This document shows, piece by piece, positions 1 through 7,560 of a DNA stretch of 64,000 nucleotides. Origin of the DNA: Streptomyces sp. CB09001 (GTDB lineage: Bacteria > Actinomycetota > Actinomycetes > Streptomycetales > Streptomycetaceae); assembly GCF_003369795.1 (NCBI RefSeq), contig NZ_CP026730.1, positions 6,563,001 through 6,627,000 on the forward strand, read 5' to 3'. Each line of letters opens with the position of its first letter. The first letter of the stretch is position 1. The position numbers were made by a program, and so were the translations under genes. The notes under the pieces are model-generated. The model had not been told where the DNA came from. It worked only from the letters and a program-made list of their open reading frames with translations, and did not search any database.

Positions 1-2
1 CC

Positions 3-1046
3 GTCGAGCAGGTCTTCGACATTCCCGGACTCGGGCGCACCACACTTCAAGCCGCCCTCGCCCAGGATCTTCCCGTCCTCCAGGCCGGGACCCTCGCCCT
101 CGTCCTGCTCGCCGCGCTCGCCACCGGCGCCACCCGCGTCGCCGCACGGCTGCTCACCGGGCCCGCGCTGCGCGACGGCGCCCTGTCCTCGCTGCACCGG
201 CCCACCCCGCCCGGCGGGGGAGTGCTGCCGCTGGTCTACGGTGCCCTCCTGCTCGCCGTCGTCGGGTTCGGGCTCGCCCGTGATCCGCTCGCCCTCGACA
301 CCACGGAGCGGCTGCGGGCGCCCTCCCTCGACCATCCCTTCGGCACCGACGCCCTCGGGCGCGACCTGCTCGCCCGCGTCGGCCACGGGGCGCTGGACAC
401 GCTGTTCCTGGCCGCCGCCATCAGCGCCGCCGCCCTGCTGGTGGGTGTACTGCTCGGGCTGGTGCCCCGGATCTCCGCGCCCCTCGTCGACACCGTCAAC
501 GCCGTACCGCCCGTGCTCGTCGCGCTGCTCGTCACCGCCGTCGCCGGGAACGGGACGGCCACCCCCGCGCTCGCCGTGGGCGCCGTCGCCTGGGCGCCGC
601 TCGCCGCGCACACCTCCTCCCTGCTGCGGCAGGAGCGCGCCACGCTGCACATCACCGCCAGCAAGGGGCTGGGCGCCGGGCGGGGCCATCTGCTGCGGCA
701 CGAGTTGCTGCCCGCCGTGGCGCCGCCGGTCCTCCGGCACGCCCTGCTGCGGCTGCCCGGGATCGCCCTCGCGCTCGCCTCGCTCGGGTTCCTCGGACTC
801 GGCGCCCAGCCGCCGTCCCCCGAGTGGGGGCTGCTCCTCGCCGAGAACCAGCCCTACGCCGAGCGCGCCCCCTGGGCCGTCCTCGCCCCCGCCGCCGTAC
901 TCGCCCTGCTCGGCGCGCTGGCCGTCAGCGCGGCGGGTGGGCTGCGCCGACGGCCCACAGCAACGTCCCCTCGTGAGACCGAGGCGGCCGAGCGGCGGTC
1001 CGCGGTGGAGACGGAGCAGGAACCGACCGGAGTCGGAGTCCGGTGA
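3..1046 (+). CDS. Fused DppB/DppC-type ABC transporter permease (5' end outside window)
   Basis: Membrane permease of an oligopeptide/nickel-type ABC importer, cut by the window edge. The frame is open from base 3 without a stop. Its first ~50 codons (VEQVFDIPGLGRTTLQAAL and a following membrane segment) match the end of a DppB-type permease. It then runs without a break into a complete DppC-type permease: the typical HPFGTDALGRDLLAR motif near base 330, and a hydrophobic core with the EAA-like loop ASKGLGAGRGHLLRHELLP. A GTG at 222 could start a separate DppC gene, but there is no stop before it, so I read one two-domain permease. Its ATPases and binding protein must lie upstream. The stop is one base from the next start, so the two genes are coupled. 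Confidence 0.8.
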   Translation, partial: VEQVFDIPGLGRTTLQAALAQDLPVLQAGTLALVLLAALATGATRVAARLLTGPALRDGALSSLHRPTPPGGGVLPLVYGALLLAVVGFGLARDPLALDTTERLRAPSLDHPFGTDALGRDLLARVGHGALDTLFLAAAISAAALLVGVLLGLVPRISAPLVDTVNAVPPVLVALLVTAVAGNGTATPALAVGAVAWAPLAAHTSSLLRQERATLHITASKGLGAGRGHLLRHELLPAVAPPVLRHALLRLPGIALALASLGFLGLGAQPPSPEWGLLLAENQPYAERAPWAVLAPAAVLALLGALAVSAAGGLRRRPTATSPRETEAAERRSAVETEQEPTGVGVR

Positions 1047-1047
1047 C

Positions 1048-2367
1048 ATGACCTCCACGTCCGCCGCCGCCACCGGTGGGCGGTCCGGGCAGGTGCCCGG
1101 CCGTCGTACCGCCCCGTTCGCCACGCTCTCCCCGCTGCTCCGGCTACTCATCCTCACCCAGCTCGCCTTCAACGTCGGCTTCTTCGCCGTGCTGCCCTTC
1201 CTCGCCGAGCATCTGGGGCAGTCCGTCGGCATGGCGGGGTGGCTGGTCGGATTCGTGCTCGGGCTGCGGACCTTCAGCCAGCAGGGGCTGTTCGTGGTCG
1301 GCGGGGCGCTCGCCGACCGGTACGGCATCCGGCCCGTCGTGCTCGCCGGATGCGTGCTGCGGATCGCCGGGTTCGCCTGGCTCGGATTCGCCGAGCGGAC
1401 CTGGGCCGTCGTCGGTGCCGTCCTGCTGATCGGGTTCGCCGCCGCGCTCTTCTCGCCGGCCGTCGAGTCCGAGGTGGCCCGGCAGGCCGTCGTCCGGGAG
1501 GAGGAAGGGGGCGGGGACCGGACGCGGGTGCTCGCGCTGTTCACCGTCGCCGGGCAGGCCGGTGCATTCGTCGGGCCGCTGCTGGGGGCGCTGTTGCTCG
1601 CCGTCGACTTCCGTACCGCTTGCCTCGCCGGGGCCGGGGTCTTCGTGCTGGTCCTCGTCGGGCACGCGTGGCTGCTGCCGCAGCGCGTTCCCGGGCGGGC
1701 CCGGGTCCGGATGAGGGGCGGGGCCCGGCTCGTGCTGCGCAACCGGCGCTTCCTCGCGCTGTGCTGCGCCTACGGTGCCTACCTCCTCGCCTACAACCAG
1801 CTCTACCTGGCCCTGCCCGCCGAGGTGGAACGGGCCGCCGGTTCGCAGGCGCCGCTGGCCTGGCTGTTCGCGCTGTCGTCGCTGCTGGTGGTGACCGCGC
1901 AGTTGCCGGTGACCCGGTGGGCGGGGGAGCGGCTGGCGCGGCGCCGGTCGATGGTGGCGGGGCTGGTGCTGATCGCCGTGGGGTTCGCCGTCGTCGGCCT
2001 TGCACGGCCCGCGGGGTGGACGGGGGCGGGTGGGCTGCTGCCCGCCGCCGGGTTCGTCGTCCTGCTCACTTTCGGGCAGATGCTCGTCGCGCCCGTCGCC
2101 CGCGCCTGGGTGCCGGACCTCGCCGAGGACGGGCGGCTCGGGCTGTACACCGGGGCGCTGTCCTCGCTCTCCGGGATCGTCGTGCTGGCCGGCAGCTCCG
2201 CGACCGGACTGCTGCTGGACACCGGGCTGCCGGTCGCCGTGCCGTGGCTGGTGCTGGCCGCCGTACCGCTGGTGGCGGCGGGGACGCTGCCCCGGTGGGC
2301 GCACCGGGGCGCCGGGGCCGCCGCACCGACCTCCTCCACGGCCGGGTCGGGCCGGCCCCAGGTGTAG
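1048..2367 (+). CDS. MFS transporter (MdtH-like efflux protein)
   Basis: A 439-residue major facilitator protein with about 12 hydrophobic segments. The conserved loop between helices 2 and 3 reads GGALADRYGIRP. The open frame extends far upstream, but the ATG at 1048 is chosen because it lies one base after the permease stop and begins a typical short cytoplasmic leader. It is probably an H+-driven exporter in the inner membrane. Coupling to an Opp/Nik-type ABC permease recalls metallophore loci, where an MFS exporter sits beside the importer; this is only an inference from context. The tail after the last helix is Ala/Ser/Gly-rich. The substrate is unknown. Confidence 0.85.
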   Translation: MTSTSAAATGGRSGQVPGRRTAPFATLSPLLRLLILTQLAFNVGFFAVLPFLAEHLGQSVGMAGWLVGFVLGLRTFSQQGLFVVGGALADRYGIRPVVLAGCVLRIAGFAWLGFAERTWAVVGAVLLIGFAAALFSPAVESEVARQAVVREEEGGGDRTRVLALFTVAGQAGAFVGPLLGALLLAVDFRTACLAGAGVFVLVLVGHAWLLPQRVPGRARVRMRGGARLVLRNRRFLALCCAYGAYLLAYNQLYLALPAEVERAAGSQAPLAWLFALSSLLVVTAQLPVTRWAGERLARRRSMVAGLVLIAVGFAVVGLARPAGWTGAGGLLPAAGFVVLLTFGQMLVAPVARAWVPDLAEDGRLGLYTGALSSLSGIVVLAGSSATGLLLDTGLPVAVPWLVLAAVPLVAAGTLPRWAHRGAGAAAPTSSTAGSGRPQV

Positions 2368-2601
2368 TGACCCGCAGGGTCGTTCACGCGGCGCGCACGG
2401 AGGGCTCCGCGCGGTTGATACGGGCGAGGGTGAGCTGCGTGCCGGACGTGCCGTTCGTGCCGGCTGACCGCCTCGCGCGCCGTGCCGGTGAGCCCGCTCA
2501 GACCGTCGCGCCCACCGACCCCGAGGGGCGCGCCGAGATCCGCCCGACCCGGAGGAGTCCGGCACGTCCGGCACGCCCGGCACGAGCGGCGTCGGGCAGG
2601 C

Positions 2602-3387
2602 TCACTGCGCGACGAGTTCCCGCATCGCCGTGGCAGGTGCCGCGGGAATCCGCGACCGCCGCCACAGCCACCGTACGTCCCGCCCGAACGACCACACCAA
2701 CAGGCCCAGCGCCACCGCCACCACTCCGGCGTTCCCCGCGCGCGGCAGCAGTTCCGCACCCGCGAGGAGCAGCAGGACGCCCTGGAGCGCGGCCACCGTC
2801 TTGCGGGCCGTGCTCGCCGGCAGCGGGGCGGTCAGCCACGGCCACACCCGGGCCGCGGCCACGAACACGTACCGCATGCCGCCGATCAGCAGCACCCACG
2901 GGCCCAGGTCCAGCGCGACGTACACGCTCAGCACCAGGATGAGGAACGCGTCGACCTCCATGTCGAAGCGCGCGCCCAGCGGTGTCGACGTGCCCGTGCG
3001 GCGGGCGACCTTGCCGTCCACGCCGTCCAGGATCAGGGCCACGGCCGTCAGTCCGACGAGGAGGGAGACGGGCGGCGCGCCGCGGAAGGAGTCCGCGACC
3101 AGGGCGGTGACCCCGCCGACCAGGGTGGCCCGGCCGAGGGTGACCCGGTTGGCCGGGCCGAACGACGGCAGCCGGGAGCGGTGCAGGGCCCGGGAGAGCA
3201 CCGCCCAGCTCGCGAACGCGAACGCCAGGCCGGTCAGCCAGCCCGCCGTGCCCATGCCGATCGCGGTGCCGAGCAGCGCCAGGAGCAGGATCTGCGCGCC
3301 CGCGCCGACCGCCGTCTCCTGCTGAACGGACCTCGCGGGACAGGCGTCGTACGCGTCGTCCGTGTGGTTCAGGTTGATCAGGGCCAC
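2602..3387 (-). CDS. CDP-alcohol phosphatidyltransferase family protein
   Basis: Integral membrane enzyme of 261 residues that would join a CDP-activated alcohol to an acceptor alcohol. The family signature DG-x2-AR-x8-G-x3-D-x3-D is fully present in the stretch from ILDGVDGKVARR to RFDMEVD, so the catalytic aspartates are intact. Several hydrophobic helices flank it. The start is the GTG at 3387, eight bases downstream of a GGAGG ribosome site; the frame is open further upstream, but that part does not resemble the family. It is transcribed away from the dehydrogenase at 3497 and shares a 109-base spacer with it, so it probably belongs to the same functional island. The acceptor cannot be read from sequence. 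Confidence 0.85.
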   Translation of the reverse strand: MALINLNHTDDAYDACPARSVQQETAVGAGAQILLLALLGTAIGMGTAGWLTGLAFAFASWAVLSRALHRSRLPSFGPANRVTLGRATLVGGVTALVADSFRGAPPVSLLVGLTAVALILDGVDGKVARRTGTSTPLGARFDMEVDAFLILVLSVYVALDLGPWVLLIGGMRYVFVAAARVWPWLTAPLPASTARKTVAALQGVLLLLAGAELLPRAGNAGVVAVALGLLVWSFGRDVRWLWRRSRIPAAPATAMRELVAQ

Positions 3388-3496
3388 CGAACATCCTCCG
3401 GCCGTGTGACAGAGTCGATCAACGCCGCTACCTTGTGCGCGGCTTGTGCATCCCTCGGTACGTGAGTGGCTTCCCGACCGTTCAGGAGGACTTCCG

Positions 3497-4507
3497 ATGA
3501 CACGCAGGGCACGTGCGTTCTGGCTCGAAGCGCCGGGGCGGGGCGCGATCCGCGAGGTGGAGCTGCCGGTACCGGGCGCGGACGAGGTGCTCGTGCGCGC
3601 CCTCTTCAGCGGGGTCAGCCGTGGCACCGAGACCCTCGTCTTCGGCGGCCGGGTGCCGGAGAACCAGTACACGGCGATGCGCGCGCCGTTCCAGGAGGGC
3701 GACTTCCCCGGGCCGGTGAAGTACGGCTACCTCGGCGTCGGCGTGGTGGAGGAGGGGCCCGAGCCACTCGTCGGGCGCACCGTGTTCTGTCTCCACCCGC
3801 ACCAGACCCGGTACGTCGTCCCCGCCGCGGCCGTGACGCCGGTACCGTCCTCGGTCCCCGCCGGGCGGGCCGTGCTCGCCGGCACCGTCGAGACGGCGGT
3901 CAACGCCCTGTGGGACGCGGCGCCGCTGATCGGCGACCGGGTCACCGTGGTCGGCGGCGGCATGGTCGGCTGCTCGGTCGTCGCCCTGCTGGCCCGATTC
4001 CCGGGCGTGCACGTGGAGTTGGTCGACACGGACCCGGCCCGGGCGGAAGTCGCCGAGGCGCTCGGTGCCGGTTTCGCGTCCCCGGACGACGCCGCCGGCG
4101 ACCGCGATCTCGTCGTGCACGCCAGCGCGACGGAGGCCGGGCTCGCCCGTTCGCTGGAGCTGCTGCGGCCCGAGGGCACCGTCGTCGAACTGAGCTGGTA
4201 CGGCGACCGGCGCGTCGCCCTGCCGCTGGGCGAGGCCTTCCACTCCCGGCGCCTGACCCTGCGCGGCAGCCAGGTCGGCACCGTCTCCCCGGCCCGCGCC
4301 GCCACCCGCACCTACGCCGACCGCCTCGCCCTCGCCCTCGAACTGCTCGCCGACCCGGCGCTGGACGCGCTCGTCACCGGCGAGTCCGCCTTCGCCGAAC
4401 TGCCGGAGCTGATGCCGCGGTTGGCCTCGGGAGAGATTCCCGCACTGTGTCACCGGGTCCGCTACGACGGGGAGGACACCGGCGCGGGCGCCCACAGCGG
4501 CGCCTGA
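3497..4507 (+). CDS. MDR-family dehydrogenase, apparently without zinc ligands
   Basis: A medium-chain dehydrogenase/reductase of 336 residues. The Rossmann motif is VVGGGMVGCSVVALLARF, followed by an acidic residue at the end of the next strand (ELVDTDPAR), which favours NAD. Proteins like this are usually named zinc-binding alcohol dehydrogenases. However, the usual catalytic ligands (Cys in a GxCGTD motif and the His-Glu pair) are absent: the equivalent stretch is FSGVSRGTETLVFGG. It resembles the BchC-like branch. The ATG at 3497 follows AGGAGGA by six bases. It is the first gene of the rightward island. After it come 115 bases and then the PTPS-like gene. Confidence 0.8.
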   Translation: MTRRARAFWLEAPGRGAIREVELPVPGADEVLVRALFSGVSRGTETLVFGGRVPENQYTAMRAPFQEGDFPGPVKYGYLGVGVVEEGPEPLVGRTVFCLHPHQTRYVVPAAAVTPVPSSVPAGRAVLAGTVETAVNALWDAAPLIGDRVTVVGGGMVGCSVVALLARFPGVHVELVDTDPARAEVAEALGAGFASPDDAAGDRDLVVHASATEAGLARSLELLRPEGTVVELSWYGDRRVALPLGEAFHSRRLTLRGSQVGTVSPARAATRTYADRLALALELLADPALDALVTGESAFAELPELMPRLASGEIPALCHRVRYDGEDTGAGAHSGA

Positions 4508-4622
4508 CCTTGAGGAAAGACGTAAGGCCCACTGAACAGGGGAAGACATCCGGCCGTAATAGACGGCACCCCGCGCAGCGATCGGCGGGGGACCAGACGC
4601 GCCACACCTGGAGGGTCGTCCG

Positions 4623-5021
4623 TTGTTCAGCATCACCGTCCGCGATCACATCATGATCGCCCACAGCTTCCGCGGCGACGTCTTCGGCCCCGCGCAGCGC
4701 CTGCACGGAGCGACGTTCCTGGTGGACGCCACCTTCCGGCGCGAGCAGCTGGACGAGGACAACATCGTCGTCGACATCGGTCTGGCCACCCAGGAGCTGG
4801 GTGCCGTCGTGGGCGCACTGAACTACCGCAACCTCGACAACGAACCCGACTTCGCCGGCGTCAACACCTCCACCGAGTTCCTGGCCAAGGTCATCGCCGA
4901 CCGGCTCGCCGAGCGCGTACACAGGGGAGCGCTCGGCGAGGGTGCCAAGGGGCTGGCCGGGCTCACCGTCACGCTGCACGAGTCGCACGTCGCCTGGGCG
5001 AGTTACGAGCGCGCGCTGTGA
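4623..5021 (+). CDS. 6-pyruvoyl-tetrahydropterin synthase/QueD-like protein, degenerate active site
   Basis: A 132-residue protein with the T-fold of PTPS/QueD. Recognisable blocks are IAHSF (His14), RLHGATF (His28), NTSTEFLAKVIADRL (the usual PTxEN helix) and LHESHVAWASYE (Glu120). Compared with QueD, the HGH zinc pair is HGA, so one of three zinc ligands is missing. The catalytic Cys before it is replaced by Pro/Ala, and the Asp-His pair is replaced in LNYRNLD. It therefore probably does not carry out the standard 6-pyruvoyl- or 6-carboxy-tetrahydropterin reaction. The start is TTG at 4623, ten bases after GGAGG. Its stop overlaps the next start in GTGA. Confidence 0.8.
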   Translation: MFSITVRDHIMIAHSFRGDVFGPAQRLHGATFLVDATFRREQLDEDNIVVDIGLATQELGAVVGALNYRNLDNEPDFAGVNTSTEFLAKVIADRLAERVHRGALGEGAKGLAGLTVTLHESHVAWASYERAL

Positions 5022-6250
5022 CCGGCACGACCGCCGCCGGGCGGACCCGGCTCGCCTACGTCCCCGCCCAGCTGCCGGGGACGGCCCAGGCCCAGGCCCA
5101 GGCCCAGGCCCCGGTCCCGGCCCCGGTCCCGAGGAACGGGGGGATCGTCCCCATGTCCCTGCGATCCGTGCACTTCGTCATGCCGGGCGGCGTCGACGAC
5201 CCGGCCGCGCCCAGTGGCGGCAACGCCTACGACCGGCGGGTCCGGCTCGACCTGCCCGGCTTCGGCTGGCGGGTACGGGGGCTGCCCGTGCCCGGCGACT
5301 GGCCCCGGCCGGACGACGCCGCCCGCGCGGAACTCGTCCGCGTCCTACGGCGGTTGCCGGACGGCGCGGTCGTCCTCCTCGACGGCCTGGTGGCCTGCGG
5401 GGTGCCGGAGGTCGTCGTCCCGGAGGCCGAACGGCTGCGCATGGCCGTCCTCGTCCACCTCCCGCTCGGCGACGAGACCGGCCTCGACCCCGGCGTGGCG
5501 GCCGACCTGGACGCCCGCGAACGCACGGTGCTGCGTGCCGTCCCGGCCGTCGTCGCCACCAGCGACTGGGCGGTGCGCCGCCTCGTCTCCCACCACGGCC
5601 TGGACCCGGGCCGGGTCCACGTCGCCGCCCCCGGCGCCGACATCGCGCCCCTCGCCCCCGGCACCGACGGCGTCTCCCGGCTGGTCTGCGTCGCCGCCGT
5701 CACCCCGCGCAAGGGCCAGCACCGACTGGTGGAGGCACTGGCGTCCGTGGCCGACCTGCCGTGGAGCTGCGTGTGCGTCGGCGGGCTCGCACAGGAACCG
5801 GACTACGTCGACCGACTGCGGGCGCTGATCGCGCGGCACGGTCTGGAGGAGCGGCTGGTGCTCGCCGGACCGCGGGCCGGTGCCGACCTGGACGCCGCCT
5901 ACGCCACCGCCGACCTGATGGTCCTCACCTCGTACGCCGAGACGTACGGGATGGCGGTGACCGAGGCCCTCGCGCGTGGCATCCCCGTGCTGGCCACGGA
6001 CGTCGGCGGCCTGCCGGAGGCGGTCGGGCGCGCGCCCGACGGCGGCGTGCCCGGCATCCTCGTCCCGCCGGAGGACCCCGCCGCGCTCGCCGCGGAGCTG
6101 CGCGGCTGGTTCGGCGAGCCGGACGTACGACGGCGGCTCAAGGCCGCCGCCCGCGGTCGCCGCGCCGCCCTGAACGGCTGGGCGAGCACGGCCCAGAGCC
6201 TGGCCGGCGTGCTGCACCGGCTGCCGGGCGAACCGAGGAGGGCCGCATGA
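5018..6250 (+). CDS. Glycosyltransferase family 4
   Basis: A retaining GT-B glycosyltransferase. It has the GT4 N-terminal signature HFVMPGGVDDPAAPSGGNAY and a C-terminal nucleotide-sugar site with TPRKGQHRLVEAL, the acidic ETYGMAVTEALARG block and GGLPEAV. The GTG at 5018 overlaps the PTPS-like stop, which implies coupling. Its first 45 residues, though, are low complexity (Ala-Gln and Pro-Val repeats) and precede the true domain. The ATG at 5153, about eight bases after a GGGGGA ribosome site, gives a start directly at MSLRSVHFVMPGG and may be the functional one. Sugar and acceptor are unknown. Position between a pterin-type and a methyltransferase gene suggests it glycosylates the island's product. 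Confidence 0.88.
   Translation: MTGTTAAGRTRLAYVPAQLPGTAQAQAQAQAPVPAPVPRNGGIVPMSLRSVHFVMPGGVDDPAAPSGGNAYDRRVRLDLPGFGWRVRGLPVPGDWPRPDDAARAELVRVLRRLPDGAVVLLDGLVACGVPEVVVPEAERLRMAVLVHLPLGDETGLDPGVAADLDARERTVLRAVPAVVATSDWAVRRLVSHHGLDPGRVHVAAPGADIAPLAPGTDGVSRLVCVAAVTPRKGQHRLVEALASVADLPWSCVCVGGLAQEPDYVDRLRALIARHGLEERLVLAGPRAGADLDAAYATADLMVLTSYAETYGMAVTEALARGIPVLATDVGGLPEAVGRAPDGGVPGILVPPEDPAALAAELRGWFGEPDVRRRLKAAARGRRAALNGWASTAQSLAGVLHRLPGEPRRAA
5083..5130. repeat. Hexanucleotide/dodecamer tandem repeat at the glycosyltransferase 5' end
   Basis: Four copies of ggccca (5083-5106) run into two copies of ggccccggtccc-like sequence. In frame they give alternating Ala-Gln then Pro-Val. The tract lies between the overlapping GTG start at 5018 and the better supported ATG at 5153, so it may be translated leader or untranslated sequence. 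Confidence 0.8.
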
Positions 6251-7560
6251 CCACGAGCAAGCCGGCCGCCCCGGCCGGAGGCGCCGTCCCGGCACCGACC
6301 GGAGGCGCCGCCCCGGCCCGGCCCGGCCCACCGGACGCCACCGGCTCCCGTCACGCCGTCGCCCCCGCCGCGGGCCCGGCCCGGCCGGACGCCGGACGCC
6401 CCGTGGAGTGGCCCGCCTCCGGCCTCGGGGGCGGCCCGGGCGAGGACTGGACGGTCCCGTCCGTTGACCGGCCCGAAGGCGGCGGCCCCGCCCGCCCCGC
6501 GACGCAGCGGCAGCGGCCGGACGGCGCCGCCGAGCGGACGGAGGACCGCGCCGAGCGGCCCTCCACCGGGCCGGCCGCCGACGGGCAGGCGCGGTCCGCC
6601 GACGGGCAGGGGCGGTTCGGATCCGGGCGGTCCTCTGCCGGGCCGGTCACCGACGGGCACGGGCGGTCCGCCGACGGGCGTGCCACGGTCCGCCTCCGCG
6701 GAGCGCCCGCGCGCGAGCACCCCGACGAGCCCCCGCGCTACGCCCCCGAGTGGCTGCGGCTGCGCGAGCCCGCCGACGCCGCCGCGCGGGCGCACGACCT
6801 GCTCGACCCGTTGCGGATCAGGCTCGCCAACCTGCCCGGGCGGGCGGACGGGCTGGTGGTGCACGACCTGGGCTGCGGCACCGGGTCGATGGGACGCTGG
6901 CTGGCCCCGCTGCTCGACGGCGCCCAGCACTGGGTGCTGCACGACCGGGACCCCTACCTCCTGCACTTCGCCGCCGTCGCCGCCCCGCGCACCGCCGCCG
7001 ACGGCAGCCGTGTGACCGTCGAGACGCGGCGCGGGGACCTCGCCCGCCTCACTCCGGACGCCCTGACCGGCGCCGCGTTGGTGACGGCGTCCGCACTGCT
7101 CGACGTCCTCACCACCGAGGAGGTCGGCAGGCTCGCCGCCGCCTGTACCGCGGCCGGCTGCCCGGCGCTGCTGACCCTCTCCGTCGCCGGACGCGTCGAC
7201 CTCACGCCAATCCACCCCCTGGACGCCGAGATCACCGAGGCCTTCAACGACCACCAGCGGCGCACCGGCATGCTCGGTCCGGACGCGGTCACCGCCGCCG
7301 CCGAGGCCTTCGCCGGGCACGGCGCCACCGTACGGGAGCACCCCAGTGACTGGCGGCTGGGACCCGACGAGGCCCGGCTCACCGCCCAGTGGCTGCGAGG
7401 CTGGGTCGGTGCGGCCGTCGAACAGCGCCCGGAACTCGGACCGCGGGCGGACCGGTACCTGGAGGAGCGCCTCGCGGCCTGCGCGGCCGGGGAGTTGCGC
7501 GTCGTCGTCCACCACACCGACCTGCTGGCGCTGTGCCGGCCGACGGGCGGGGCCCCGTGA
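6247..7560 (+). CDS. Class I SAM-dependent methyltransferase with long disordered N-terminus
   Basis: A 437-residue protein. Residues ~150-437 form a Rossmann methyltransferase: motif I is VVHDLGCGTGSMGRW (about residue 204), then an acidic post-motif (LHDRDP). Most resemblance is to small-molecule methyltransferases. Residues 1-150 are Pro/Ala/Gly-rich, with repeated ADGQxRSADG-like units, and look disordered. The start ATG at 6247 overlaps the glycosyltransferase stop (ATGA) and follows a GAGGAGG site; the open frame reaches further back but is only the shadow of the previous gene. The 3' end overlaps the next gene in GTGA. The substrate is unknown; context suggests a modified nucleobase, pterin or glycolipid. 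Confidence 0.85.
   Translation: MTTSKPAAPAGGAVPAPTGGAAPARPGPPDATGSRHAVAPAAGPARPDAGRPVEWPASGLGGGPGEDWTVPSVDRPEGGGPARPATQRQRPDGAAERTEDRAERPSTGPAADGQARSADGQGRFGSGRSSAGPVTDGHGRSADGRATVRLRGAPAREHPDEPPRYAPEWLRLREPADAAARAHDLLDPLRIRLANLPGRADGLVVHDLGCGTGSMGRWLAPLLDGAQHWVLHDRDPYLLHFAAVAAPRTAADGSRVTVETRRGDLARLTPDALTGAALVTASALLDVLTTEEVGRLAAACTAAGCPALLTLSVAGRVDLTPIHPLDAEITEAFNDHQRRTGMLGPDAVTAAAEAFAGHGATVREHPSDWRLGPDEARLTAQWLRGWVGAAVEQRPELGPRADRYLEERLAACAAGELRVVVHHTDLLALCRPTGGAP

Noticed and set aside
241..1047. N-terminal extension of the MFS transporter reaching into the permease gene
   Set aside because: The open frame before ATG 1048 is a Ser/Pro/Arg-rich shadow of the permease; the ATG next to the permease stop gives a normal MFS start.
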